DNA of 64,000 nucleotides from Dimorphilus gyrociliatus (Eukaryota; Annelida; Polychaeta; Dinophilidae): contig CAJFCJ010000011.1 of the NCBI GenBank assembly GCA_904063045.1, positions 992,001 through 1,056,000 on the forward strand. The letters run 5' to 3'. Positions 39,267 through 51,104 of the stretch are shown here, piece after piece. The notes beneath the pieces are model-generated. The model searched no databases, was not told the DNA's origin, and worked only from the letters and a program-made list of their open reading frames with translations. Position 1 is the stretch's first letter, and each line of letters starts with the position of its first letter. Made by a program: the position numbers and the translations under genes.

Positions 39267-39816
39267 ATGTTTTACCCGGGAGAAAATCGTCCTACATCAG
39301 TAGGTTATAGATTGAAATCTCGTTCCAGTGAATTCCATCAGAATTGCACGCCGAAAGAGAGAAGGACTGTACAAATAAGAGAAGCGGAAAAACCTGTTAC
39401 TGAGGCTGAATTGTTGAAGGCGAACTTCGTTAATCAGGATAAGATTCATAGAGAGACTGTAGACCAAGAGAAAAGGGGCGCTAAACAATGGTAATTAATT
39501 AATATAAAGTTAATTTTAAGTAATATCTAATGTAAAATTAAGAATGCTAATTTATTTATTTATTACTCATATCCTATAAAACAGGGAAGAAAATTGGGGT
39601 TTCCTAACAGAATTCGATTCGAAAGGGAATCCAATAAAGAAAGAAGAATTGCCAGATAAGGTTACATTCTACTCTGAAGATATTCCACCCACTAACTCGG
39701 CCAATTATGGATCAAGACTGAAAACCGATGTTGGGACAACCGTTCAAAAATTAGAGTTCGCTTTTCACGCTCACAATAGAAAGAAAAAACTTGATTCCGA
39801 AATGGTCTGCTATTAA
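39267..39816 (+). CDS. CIMIP5: Ciliary microtubule inner protein 5 (C2orf50 homologue)
   Basis: Two exons (39267-39490, 39585-39816) give 151 residues, close to the 162 of human C2orf50. Shared features I recall: TSVGYRL near the N-terminus; a Gln-Trp pair followed by ENWGFLTEFDSKGNP (human QRWIQNWSFLKDYDPMGN); LPDKVTFYSEDIPPT; YGSRLKTDVG; and a basic end RKKKLDSEM. The protein is small, charged and lacks membrane segments, as expected for a microtubule inner protein of motile cilia. The ATG at 39267 is the first in frame after an upstream TAG. The role in axonemes is by family, not shown here. Confidence 0.85.
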
Positions 39817-40357
39817 AAGCACAGTTTATTAGATAGTAAATGTTACTTTATGCTTGAATAAGAAGGCGTATTCTACTTATATAAATCCCTATTAGGATGT
39901 CATAAACTTTTTATCATATCTATCAATAATAAGTAATTGCCCAATGCTTTATAAGTAATACAACAATCTCGCTAGTTTAATTGTCATCATTAATATTAAA
40001 ATTGTGTTAATATATCAATTAAACAACGTTGGATGAATTATTTTGTGCAGAAAACCTGGAAAGAGCTATTATATTATATGTATAGTCGATAATGGTCCTA
40101 CTACTGATATTTTAAAGTACTATGCTGTAATGAATGTAAATAGTATATGTTGATGTTCTTTCTCTAAAAATAAAAACAGATGTTGAAATAGTTCGAAACA
40201 ATAAATAGCTCTTGTTCATGTACACTGGCTGTATAATTACAAATGAATCAAAATGGTAGAAATAATCAAATTATTCTAAATTCTATCTCTGACTGCCATA
40301 CTCACTCTCTTCTTCGTAACTATTTCATTTATATTTTAAATTGAGCAACATCAAAAC
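39817..40357. other. Short intergenic spacer
   Basis: 541 bp between the CIMIP5 stop codon and the DEG/ENaC start. AATAAA-type signals at about 40167 and 40199 may serve CIMIP5. No other feature seen. Confidence 0.5.
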
Positions 40358-43300
40358 ATGGGAGGTGCAAAAAAATTTTCTGCCGAAAGTAAAAAATTTG
40401 CAGATGAAACGTCATTTCATGGAATACGTTACCTGTCTTCAAAAGATATTAACATCTTTCGAAAGTAAGTAACACTTTTAATATATAATTATTTCTTATT
40501 CTATTAAAGTTTTTAATTAATTCTAGAATAATATGGCTTCTAATAGTTCTCTGTTGTTTTACTGTTTTTGTGTACGTTATGGTAATTAGATTAAAACGGT
40601 ATTATACTTATCCGAAAACAGTTAATGTTGAAGTTAATTTCGTGAACGAGCTACCGTTTCCTAAAATGGTCATTTGCAATACTAATTTATTCAAATCCTC
40701 TTCTCTAGCTGAGAGTGGATTATATGATGTAATTCAAGACAGCTTAGTAAATCCCAATGACGATGATGTAGCTAAAAAAGGTTGTAGTTTATCTTATCAA
40801 CAATCAATTTTCTTATCAAATATATGGATTTTATAGCATGTAATACCTTTACGTATTATCGTCAGTGTTTACCTGACACTTTTTTTTTCAACGACACTGT
40901 GATGTCGAGAACTACAAGCTTCAAAGTAGTATCGCTAACATCATGCCAAAGTCTGTGTAACGGTTTATACAGCTCAACTTGTACAAGCGTCATTTATCAT
41001 AAAATTAATAGAATATGCTATCTGACCCAACTCGACGTCTCACAGAACATTTCACAATTTCTTTCATATAGTAATAAATGTTCTTTTGAATATTATTTTT
41101 TCCGCCGAAAGAGATGCTTAGGTGATATTTAAATTAACATAATTCCATTCATAAACCTTATAATCTGCTTTTTTTCTGAAAAAAAAATACAGTGCAAAGC
41201 GTTCGCTGCAACCGTAAAACAGATAAATGTGAATTAACAACGAGTCATATATGGGATAACATTGTACATCCAGATATCTCTGCTACTAACAGAATCGGTA
41301 AAACTACTTTTAAAAGCTTTAAATAATCTGATCATTGCTTTTTTTTAAATATAATTAGCCAATAGTTACTTTGAATTAGTTCAACACAGGATAAATGTTA
41401 ACCCAAAAGCCTATCTAATTACTCCTTTTATCGATATGAGAAATAAATGTTTAAGATTTTTCTTTAAATACTCTGCACAGACTGAAAGTATCTTTTCGGA
41501 CGAGTCAAGCTTTACTGTAAACATTAAATAATATTTGATAATGAGCATAGTTTTAATTTATGATTATCTTTCAAAGACTTATCTTGCCTCTGAAATCGGA
41601 AGTGAAATTAACATATCTTATTTTAGGATTACTAAAGGTTACCAACTTTCTTTTAAATAGTATAGTCGTCTTTTTAACAAAAGAATTCTTTTTTAAATAC
41701 AAACTCCCTAATTTTGTAGAATATCAAAATGATCGTTTTAATGTATTTTTTCTAAATCTATACGAGAGTTTGAAAGATTTGGAGCAGTTGATATTTAAAC
41801 TTCGCATTGAAATAAATTTAAAATTACCGGGTTTAAAGATCACTTTTGGTGAACTCTTAATACAAAATTGCGACAAATTTCGTAAGAATATTTCGGATTA
41901 AAAATTATCTGGAACTTATATATTTTTCATTCGAAATAGTTGATAATTGTAAGACGACGACAGAAGGTTTTCTTTATGCTGGCAATAATGATAAATCAAT
42001 TTCTGGTAAAAGCTGCTATCCAATTACCAAAAAGTAAGTTTTTTTGAAGAGTTTAATATCTTTAATTGAGCTCGTAATTTAATTCAAACCATAATTCTTT
42101 CTTAGTTTATTAATAGAAGACACAACTTTACCATATGGAACTCATTGCATTAATAATGGTGCAGAAAAATTGCCGATTTGTCTAGTTTCCTATAATAACT
42201 CTGGTATAGTATTAACTTTATATGTTTAGTTATTGACAAACAATTGAATCTTCGATTTCACAAGATGACAAATTAGCCCAATTTGAAAGATATGAGTATT
42301 GTGACATATCCTTTTGTGGTGAGACATTCAATAGGTAACTTTTTAAAAAAAAAGAATAAAGCCATATTTTAAAGCCTGTAAAGAAGAAGAATTTCAATGC
42401 GAAAATAAGAAATGTATACCTAAGTTTTTAACCTGTAATGGCGTTAACGATTGCGAGTCAGGATCGGACGAATCAAATAACTGTGGTATGTCGATAATAT
42501 GTGCTATTCAACTTTCCCGAAAACTAATATTTTATATCTCTAAAGAACGTCTTCAAAATATCGAATGTAACTTTGAAAAATCATATATGTGCGGATATAT
42601 CACATTATATGCTCTTTCTGCTACTCGGATTGTTCTGCAAAGTGGTGGATCACCCAACTCTCTGAATCGTATCGGCCCTCTAGCTGACCATACTTTTAAA
42701 AGTGACTTTGGTCATTATGGCCTATTCGATTCAACTCTTTTGCCTAAAGGAAGCCGTTTAGTAATTAAAAGTCCAAAACATTTTGTCCATGATAGAGACA
42801 ATTGTTTGAGAATAATGGTAACGTTACCGTATAGTGAAGAAAACATATTCTCTCCCTATGGCATAAGAGTATTACTAATTGATGCAAAAGGTTCGATATC
42901 TCATCTAATATTTCAAAATTTAGAAAGAAAACAGACCTTATCTTTTCATCAGCTTCAGATTCTTTTTATTATTCTCAAGTGGGAAATTTTCACAATATAA
43001 CTTATAACAAATGGACGGCCATTGATATACCTATCACTACTATAAGAAAGGATATCGCCTTCCAAATAGAATTTACTTCTTATAGAATGAATTTATCAGA
43101 TATAGGTATTGATGATATAAAAATTCATTCTTCATCATGTGCATTTGCTCACAGCAATATAAACATAGAGCAAACACTTGATTGTCAATCAGATAAGGTA
43201 TTTAAATGTGAAAGACCTTTAAAGACATGTATTGATAAAAAATACATGTGTGATGGAATTGCTCATTGTATAGATGAATCAGATGAATTTAATGAAATAT

Positions 43301-46300
43301 GTGGTAATTATTATATCTGATAAATAAAAATTAATAGATAATATATTAATTTCAATAGAAACTCAAAAGAATATTTCCTGCACCTTTGGTGATTCTAGTT
43401 CGTATTTATGCGGATATAGACAGAGATCATCATATATGGGCTATAGATGGGAAAAATCTGATGAAATATTAAAATTCAATCCATTCGAAATAACCGGAAA
43501 TGGAAAACCAAAAACTGTTAAAGCTGCTCTTATTTCTCCTCGTCAAAATTTCTCTTCAGGAGATTATTGCGTTGAATTTACATATGAGAGTAATACTCTT
43601 CTTTCACTTTACAAGGAAACTGACTTAGATACTATGCTACTATTTAAACTAAATCAAGAGTATGGATTTTTCAAAATGGACTCTGTTGAATTTACAGTTG
43701 ATCATACTCTTTCCCTTAACCTTGTTTTCCTAATAGAAGCTGATGATATTGAAAGAAAAAAGCCTCTCTCCAGTTTTAAATCAATCGACATTTTCAACAC
43801 CAAATGTTCAATTGTCTTCTATAGGAAGTGTAATTATCTTTCCAAGTTTTTTGGATACATAAATTTATACGCTATACTAATTAATTCTATTATTATTAGT
43901 CAGTAACATCTTGTTACACAACCCTCTAAATTGCACATTTATGAATATGAGTGATTGCCATTTTCAAGATGTATCTTCAGGCGTTAATAAGTGGAATCAT
44001 ATCTGTAATAAAATATGCCACTTAGAAGGTTACCTTGACCACCATAGAAATTCAATCAAAGTTGCTTTTATACTAAAGAAATATGATTCATCTTGCATAA
44101 AAATCAAACTCTATTCAAAAATTTTGGAAAAAATTTCTTTTATTAAAGAGCCTATAGGCGAATTTGGCCTTGAAATTAATACTCTTAACCTTAATACCTC
44201 AAGTAATAAGACTAAGAAATTTCTTGTTTTGAGGTATACAAATATACAATATCATAAAAACTGTTCTTTAACTTTTACTTCTCAAATAATTAGGTATTCG
44301 ACATCGTATACTCTATTCATTCCAGCAAATAACACTCAAAATGGGCTTACTATTGAAGCTTTTGTCAATGGATCAGTTGGCGAAGTTTTCATTGAACACA
44401 TTGAACAGATAGAAGGCATTTGTACGTTTCACTCTTTTAATGTTCAACGATATTGATTAAAATAATTATTTTATACAAATAACAACTTTCAAATTAATTG
44501 CATAACTAGCACAAAATACTAAATCTTCTAAAAAAATAGGCGAAGCGGAAAATCCACCTTCAGTCGTTTTTAGAGCTTACCCACCCCCTGCTACATCAAT
44601 TGCACTCCCTTACTATTTGAATAAACTAAAATATAATGTAAATAGTACTATGAGTTTAAAGCCAAGCTCTAAAAAAGAAATGAGAGAAGACTTCCTGCAA
44701 ACAATAACTTTGGAAACATTTAGTGAGACTTTTAATCACAACAGAACTTCATCTCTATTACAGTTTGTTTCATTACATTAAGCCTGCAAAAAATATTATT
44801 TTAGTTTGTTGTTTTCATAGTTGTTCTTGGAAGGGTAAACCATGTCAAGAAAACATGATACAAACGCATTTTTCGAATATAGGAGACTGCTTTACATTTA
44901 ATTATCAACATAATTTCATGGTTTATCAAGCTGGAACAGGACATGGTTTAAAATTATTAGTTGACATAGAAACGTACGATTTTCTTCCAAATATTAAAAC
45001 GCAAATGGGTATAATTGTATCAGCGATTCCCCTTGATGATATTCACTTAATTCAAGATAAAGGCTATGCAATTTTAACTGGAACAAATTCACTTCTTAAA
45101 ATTAAGATAGATGAAGTAAGAATTGTTCTAATATATTTAGACGTAGTAATAATAACAATTATCTTTATGATTCTTTTCAAGATACAAAGTCTTTCTGAAC
45201 CTTACGGAAGTTGTACCGACAAACACTTACAGTACTACTTAAACTCTACATATACATCAAATAAGTGTGTGACACAATGCCATACACAAATGATAGAAGA
45301 AGCGTGCGATTGTAAACCTTCATATGTTTCTGGTTCTAAACGAGATTGTAATTTACTAGAATATCTACTGTGCATTTATCCTCTTATTGGTTTGTTTTTA
45401 TTATTAAAAGACGTTGACAAATGAACATTAAACTTTTTACCTTAGAGAAGAGAGTAAAACCAACATATTGCAAATGTTCTAGTCCATGTAAAACAACAGT
45501 GTATGGAATGGAGTTGTCATCATTAAGTTTAACTTCAGATAACCTTCGTCTCTTGCTGGACGATAAACTTAATTTTGTCCAGAGAAAGTACTCCAATGCT
45601 ATAAACATCAAGTTTAGATTTACGCCGAAATTATTCAATTCAACGATAACGTCGTTTTCATTATTAACTACATATCTTGATAAGAATGATGAGTATATAA
45701 ATAAAAAGCTGAAAAAGGAATATTCTCCCTTTTATCTGGCTGTAGAAAGTTTTTTTGTAATTCTCGAGCCCATCAAATATGATATAACAGAGAAGCTATG
45801 GGATTATAGTAGTATATATATATATATATATATCTTTTTTTGTTTATTTTTATTTATTACATAGTATTCTTTAAAAATATAAATTTCTTTCATTCAGCTT
45901 TCATCGAACAGAAATATCTAAATATGATCGACAAGCCAATCTTTTTAGTAATTCAAAGTTGTTCTACAACTCTTGAAAGTTTATTGTTCATTAAAAGAGA
46001 ACTTTTGAAAAATTCATATGCTTTAACTGAAGATTTTAACTTGAACACTCAGGATATTTATAACAATTTATTACGAGTAATCAAAGTTATATCTGGATTC
46101 AGTACAGATGTAAACGAAGAAATAGTAAATGCCACTGAATTTGACTTTACGTTGTCCTACATTAACGATCAGAGAGTTAAGTTTTTTTCTATCTACTATG
46201 ATGTTGGATTTGTTTTGAATCGACGTTGTTATGATGATTTAGTTCATTTATCGAGCAATTTAACACGTTTTATCAGAATTATTGAACAATTGGACAAACA

Positions 46301-47516
46301 AAATAGTACAGAAAATATTTCGTTACTTGAGAATTCAATTGACTTGGGTGTTTCAAATCTATATAAATTTCTTACATGTCTTAATGGTTTGAAAGATGCC
46401 ATTGGACCTTTTGAAAATGGTAAACGTCAATATAAAACTAATCTTGAACAACTTGAAAACAGTTTGCGATCCTCTCTCACCATAAACGATGAACTGGGTA
46501 AAACCATTCAGAACTTGCGATTAGAAAGTACAAAATACAATGATATGAAAGAAAAGTTTGAAAATAATGTAATAACTATAGCAGAATTGGCTAATTCTTT
46601 GACATCCACTGATTATAAATCAATTAGAAAAAGGCTAAATGAATTCGAAAACGGTGTTACAAAAGTTCTTGTAGAGCCTTTCCTAACAGAAGTTGATCGA
46701 TCCATAGAAAGAGCAGTTGTCTTGTATACTTTTTCAATGACAGCTGTAAATGAACTTTTAATTAATTTGGATATTAACCATACGTCGTCAGATGCTATTA
46801 ATGTCTACAAAAACATAAGAAGTTTTAATATATGGCGCAATCCAAAGTTAGATACTAAACTAAGTTTGGAAGTTCAGTGGCAGGATCCAGATCCCTTCAT
46901 TTCAAGAATTTGGCCGTCGTCACAGAGTTTAGATGAATTCTTATCAGAAAAAGGATCAGCTATTAAGGAAATTAAGAATCTTATACAGAATTTCATGAAA
47001 GAAGCCCTTCGAAAGGTCTGTTGATGAAGAATCAATTTTTATTCTAAATGACCAAAAATCAATTTTAATAAAGGTGGTTGATATCGAAAATGTAGTTGTG
47101 GAAAATACACAAAAGATTAGAGATGTTTTAGATGAATTAGATAACATATTGGCTGCCTATACCCAAGCATCACAAATTGATGATGATTTTATTCGGTTAA
47201 ATATGTTTATCAATAGAAATCAATTGAATGTTATCTTATATTCGTATTTCAGAAAAAATATTGTAGAATTGGAAATTTACTATCCTTCTCTTCAACTTGA
47301 ATCAATAAGTCAAAGAAAGGCTTACGAAATTGAAGACTATTTCGGTAATTTATATAAAAAACTTATATAAAAAATAATAAGTCATAGTTTTCTATCAAAG
47401 GTGATGTTGGTTCATATATGGGTTTGCTACTAGGAGCAAGTGTCATAACTGCACTGGAATTTGTAGACTTTTTACTCTCGGCTCTTTGTAGAAGATCATG
47501 CAAGAAGATTACTTAA
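40358..47516 (+). CDS. Giant DEG/ENaC channel with PAN, MAM, kringle and LDLa modules in its ectodomain
   Basis: Twenty-two exons from 40358 to 47516 join in frame to about 1,935 residues; typical DEG/ENaC subunits have 500-900. The channel core is clear: N-terminal gating motif HGIRYL (residues 21-26), TM1 (about 37-57), YPKTVNVEV wrist, finger/palm CSWKGKPC and GDCFTFN, GTNSLL, EPYGSC, the Cys-rich CKCSSPCKTTVY, and TM2 with pore signature GASVITALEF (about 1909-1918). Inserted after TM1: PAN (about 121-215), MAM (220-385), kringle-like (391-471), LDLa (472-508), MAM (513-700), LDLa (705-746), MAM (752-895), MAM-like (900-1069). A helix-rich insert (about 1440-1870) precedes TM2. PAN and LDLa-1 are single exons bounded by phase-1 introns, a mark of exon shuffling. 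Several introns are 44-58 nt. The donor after exon 14 (43805 or 43829) is uncertain. Confidence 0.88.
45812..45833. repeat. TA microsatellite in a DEG/ENaC intron
   Basis: A short alternating TA run directly after the donor of exon 19 (45808), inside the 89-nt intron. Length changes here could alter splicing because the intron is so short. Confidence 0.8.
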
Positions 47517-48193
47517 CCTTAAATACATAAGAATCTTTTCTATTCCTTTCAAAACTGTAAACATAAATGTTCACAGAAAATATCATCTTATTAAATAACG
47601 ATTAAAAGATATCCTCCATTTGATAAGCTAATTTCTCAGACAATTTATCAGTTATAAGATTAGACGTTTACTAATTAGCTAATTCTTTTATCACAACAGA
47701 AGGCTTACATGGTTTTTTAATTAATATTTCTCATCTTTATAGGGATTTATAAAAATTTACAGTGTAGACTAATAGCCATAATTAGTATAAAAGTAAGGCA
47801 CGTAGGTGACGTTTATCCCTTCCTAACTAGGAACAATTTGGCTTAATAACAATCTAATAGAGCATAATTAACAATGACTGACAGAATGGAGAAAGTGTCT
47901 GCAGAAAAAAAAACAAATAAAATGTTTCTCACAATGCATTAATAAAGTTAATATAGAATCCATTAAATATTTACTTTGAATAATACGGTTGTACCGTTTA
48001 ATGGCATCTTAAGAAAATGAATAAATGATCTAAAAGTAGACATTGGACTAGTGCTATAACTATTTTCACCTGAGTTGCATACAATATGCTAATCTATAAT
48101 GTAAGATTAGTTTATAGATTGCAAAAAATATACTTGAAGACAAATTTCATAGGTATAAATTTATGTAGTCATTACAATGAAATATACTCTATT
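47517..48193. other. Convergent intergenic spacer
   Basis: 677 bp between the stop codons of the DEG/ENaC gene and the HPGD-like gene, which face each other. It should hold both 3' UTRs. No exon seen. Confidence 0.55.
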
Positions 48194-49309
48194 CTAGAGT
48201 TTAGAATTTTTTAGCTTATGGGGAAATTTATAAGAAATTTCAAAAGGATTGATATAGATAACAGCACCATTATTGTTCTGGGCTTCTAAGGCTTTCAAAA
48301 ATACATCAGCAACCGTTGAAACCCTTAGAAAAAGAAAAAATTGTGATTAATTTTAAATACTATATAATGATCTTAACTTACTTCAATACTCCCAGAGACT
48401 CTACGTCTTTCTTTATTGTCTTATAATTTTCACTGGCTTTGAGTTCCTTTAAAAAACCCTCTGAATCGGCAAATGAGGGACATAAACATAAAACTTTCAT
48501 CTTATCGCTATCAATGCTATCCTGAAAGATAGAAAGCAAATTTCAGGAATATATTTTTGTTTAAAACACAGACTGCTATAGATCTGGAATATCCAACGAC
48601 GCCGTACTTCGACGCTGAATAGACTGGATTTTCAGACATAGGAAAAAGTCCTAAAAATGAAAAGTATATACTCCAATATTACAATGACATTTAGGAAACA
48701 AACCTCCTGCAGAGCTTATATTAACAATTGCAGTTTGTTCATCTTGCTGCTTAAGGATTGGCAAAGCTTTCTTTGAAAAGTTTATTACCGCTTTCTGTAA
48801 TTATAAAATAGAAATAGTTCATTTTTTATACTAAGTTCTTTAATAATTTTACCCACCAAATTTACGTCAAGAGTCTTCATCCAATTAGTTTCGGTAAGAT
48901 AACCAGCATTATTAACAAGAATATTAAGTTTCTTATAAGTTTCTAATGTTTTCTTTAATGCGTCTGTTATAAATATGCAATAAAAAATTCGGTTATACTT
49001 GATTGATTATTGACCAAATTGTAATTACTATCAATATCAGCCGATTTTGTTACGTCACATCTGATAAACATTGCCGATCCATCTCCATATAAATTATTAA
49101 GTTCATTTGCAGTCTTTGAACCAGTTGTGGAGTCAATTTCACAAATGACAACCTTTAGGTTAACAAGAAGAAACAATAATTTAAAATGTCTCTTAGGGAA
49201 TTTTCAAAGTGCTTACTTTACAATTTTTTTCTAAAAGTCTTTCAGCAAATGCCCTTCCAAATCCCCGACCTGCACCAGTTATCAAAGCAACTGCCCCTCT
49301 TATATTCAT
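48194..49309 (-). CDS. Short-chain dehydrogenase, 15-hydroxyprostaglandin dehydrogenase (HPGD)-like
   Basis: Seven exons on the minus strand (49309-49217, 49152-49029, 48963-48857, 48794-48704, 48650-48574, 48521-48382, 48323-48194) give 253 residues; human HPGD has 266. Classical SDR features are present: the dinucleotide-binding TGAGRGFG near the N-terminus, an acidic residue at the end of beta-2 (CEID, favouring NAD+), CDVT, NNAG, the catalytic Ser region (NISSAG) and YSASK with catalytic Tyr and Lys. HPGD-type details include GRAFAE, the NW-x-KTL-x-VNL segment and YSASKYGVVGYSRS. HPGD oxidises 15-hydroxy eicosanoids in the cytosol; the substrate here is inferred. The fifth exon ends at a GCA|GTCTGT donor, which is weak. 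The gene is divergent from the RBM4-like gene. Confidence 0.88.
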
Positions 49310-49856
49310 GATTGACTCTATTCAGCTCTTTGATATAAAACTAATATCAAAGATCACTTGCTTATTGATATGGACATCGTGATAAAAAGCTATCTTTTTT
49401 TTTAGCTATTTTCGTATTTGCAAATCAAAAAATGGCGGCAACTTGATATTTACGTTAAACGCCTCTCATAAGGAATTTATCTAATTACTATAATTATTAT
49501 TTATTTGGTTAACTGGAACGAAAATTCTTTACAAATATGAAGTTTGCCATAGTAACAGTAGTCTTACTTTCATTCATCATGCAAGACAAGAATTAATATA
49601 GATGGCGCCAGTGGTTTTTTTTTAAGTTTTCCGAATCGCTTTGTACACGTAGAAACAAAGACACCGATATAACACGTTATTATATATTTTAATCTATAAG
49701 GAAAATTTTACAGGTAAATTTTTCAGAGATTCCATAAATCCGATACTATTTGATTCGATTACAGAAAAAATTTTCCCTCGATCCACTTGGAGCTGACGGC
49801 GTTGTCTGACACACTTGAGCGATAATACCGTATTAATACAATCCAGCTAATACATC
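49310..49856. promoter_or_regulatory. Divergent (shared) promoter region
   Basis: 547 bp separate the start codons of the HPGD-like gene and the RBM4-like gene, which run in opposite directions. The region contains AGATGGCGC at 49600-49608 and an ATGGCGGC word at about 49432. A bidirectional promoter is inferred from the geometry. Confidence 0.5.
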
Positions 49857-51104
49857 ATGGTTAAAATATTTGTAGGAAATATACCTGACGATTTATATGG
49901 TAATGAAATTCGAGAATTATTTGAGAGCTTTGGAACGGTTGAGGAGGCGACAAGATTGTCTAAATTTGCATTTGTTGTAAGTAATAATCTTCTTCCTTAA
50001 CTTATACAATGGGTTTTTATTTATTATTGATATAAGTAGTCACTTATGTATAAACTTTTTTAGTTAGTTACATTTGTTTCTCGCTAGACCGACAATGCAT
50101 AAAACTTATATAGTACAAAGTTATTTTGCATGAAACAGTAGTATCCTTGTAATTGGATATCAGATCTATGTAAAGAATGAAAAGCGTGCCCTATGGTCTC
50201 TTTATTATGTACTTTTGAAATAGCAGTTAAACCTTTAAAGTTGCTTATTTTTATCGATGATATTATAGCTTTGGTTTTTAACTTCATTTAGTTTATAAGT
50301 TTAAAACGTTATTAACCACCAAATTTCTATCCCAACAGCATATGCCCAATAAAGAAGAAGCAGATGAGGCCTTAAAGGGACTGGATAAATATCATATCCG
50401 TGGATATAATATCAATGTTGAGGTAAATAATTGTAAAAGTCATTTTTGTAGTATCTAGACAACTGATTGGGGTAAACTTATCTTATTGATGATTTAGTTC
50501 TTCATGCCGAATTTAACTATAAAAAAAATACAAAAACTTTTATTACTTTAATGGACTTTATTATTAAATGCCATAATACTCATAGGTCTATTTTCATTTT
50601 CTTTAGATTTCAACAAGTACCGCTGGAGAAAAAGGTGGACCAAGAAACAAATCAGACAGATCTGCTTTCTCAGGGAACAGAGGCGGTGGTTCTGATAGAG
50701 GTGGAATGATGAGACGTGGAGGACCTCCAAATAGGGGAGGATTCAATAGAGGAACACCAGATAGATTTCATCCATATGGCTTTTCTAATCCATATGTCGA
50801 TTCTGGAAGATCAGAGTATGAAAGGTACTTTGAAAAAAGGCCGCTTAACGATATGGAAAGAAGATTATTAAATGTTTTACTGAAAAGGAGAGACGATTTT
50901 GATGGACCTCAACAGGAACCAAATTGGGATCCATACAGTAGGCCACCCCCAGATGCTTATAAGCGACCACAAGAAGCGTAAGTAGAAAAACCATTATAAA
51001 TAATGAATAAATATTCACTAATTTCTGCAATTTGAAATTGTAGCTTGGGCTCCACAGCTCCTCAACCAACCGCCGGAAACGCTTTTAACTCGACAAGTTT
51101 TTAA
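49857..51104 (+). CDS. RBM4/lark-like RNA-binding protein with a single RRM
   Basis: Four exons (49857-49976, 50339-50422, 50607-50977, 51044-51104) give 211 residues. The first 68 form an RRM: RNP2 is KIFVGN and the RNP1 region is KFAFVHM, followed by EEADEALKGLDKYHIRGYNINVE, closest in my memory to RBM4 and Drosophila lark. The rest is Gly/Arg-rich (GGGSDRGGMMRRGGPPNRGG), then a short charged helix (LNDMERRLLNVLLKRRDDF) and a Pro-rich tail. RBM4 and lark have two RRMs plus a CCHC zinc knuckle; both extra elements are missing here. Expected role: nuclear or cytoplasmic mRNA processing or translation control, by family. The start is fixed by MVKIFVGN, the usual RBM4 beginning. Confidence 0.87.

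Noticed and set aside
37957-39816. Joining the MAQNCPGYML exon to CIMIP5 as one gene
   Set aside because: The phases do not match (phase 2 donor against a phase 0 candidate acceptor), and an in-frame TAG precedes the CIMIP5 ATG. CIMIP5 is complete without it.
42488-43320. Apparent frameshift in the middle of a MAM domain, suggesting a pseudogene
   Set aside because: A 44-nt GT-AG intron at 42891-42934 restores the frame and the MAM sequence exactly. Other parts of the gene need similar short introns.
46996-47073. Second apparent frame break in the channel gene before TM2
   Set aside because: A 58-nt intron (47016-47073) with GT-AG ends joins the frames, and the downstream exons encode an intact pre-TM2 strand and pore helix, so decay is unlikely.
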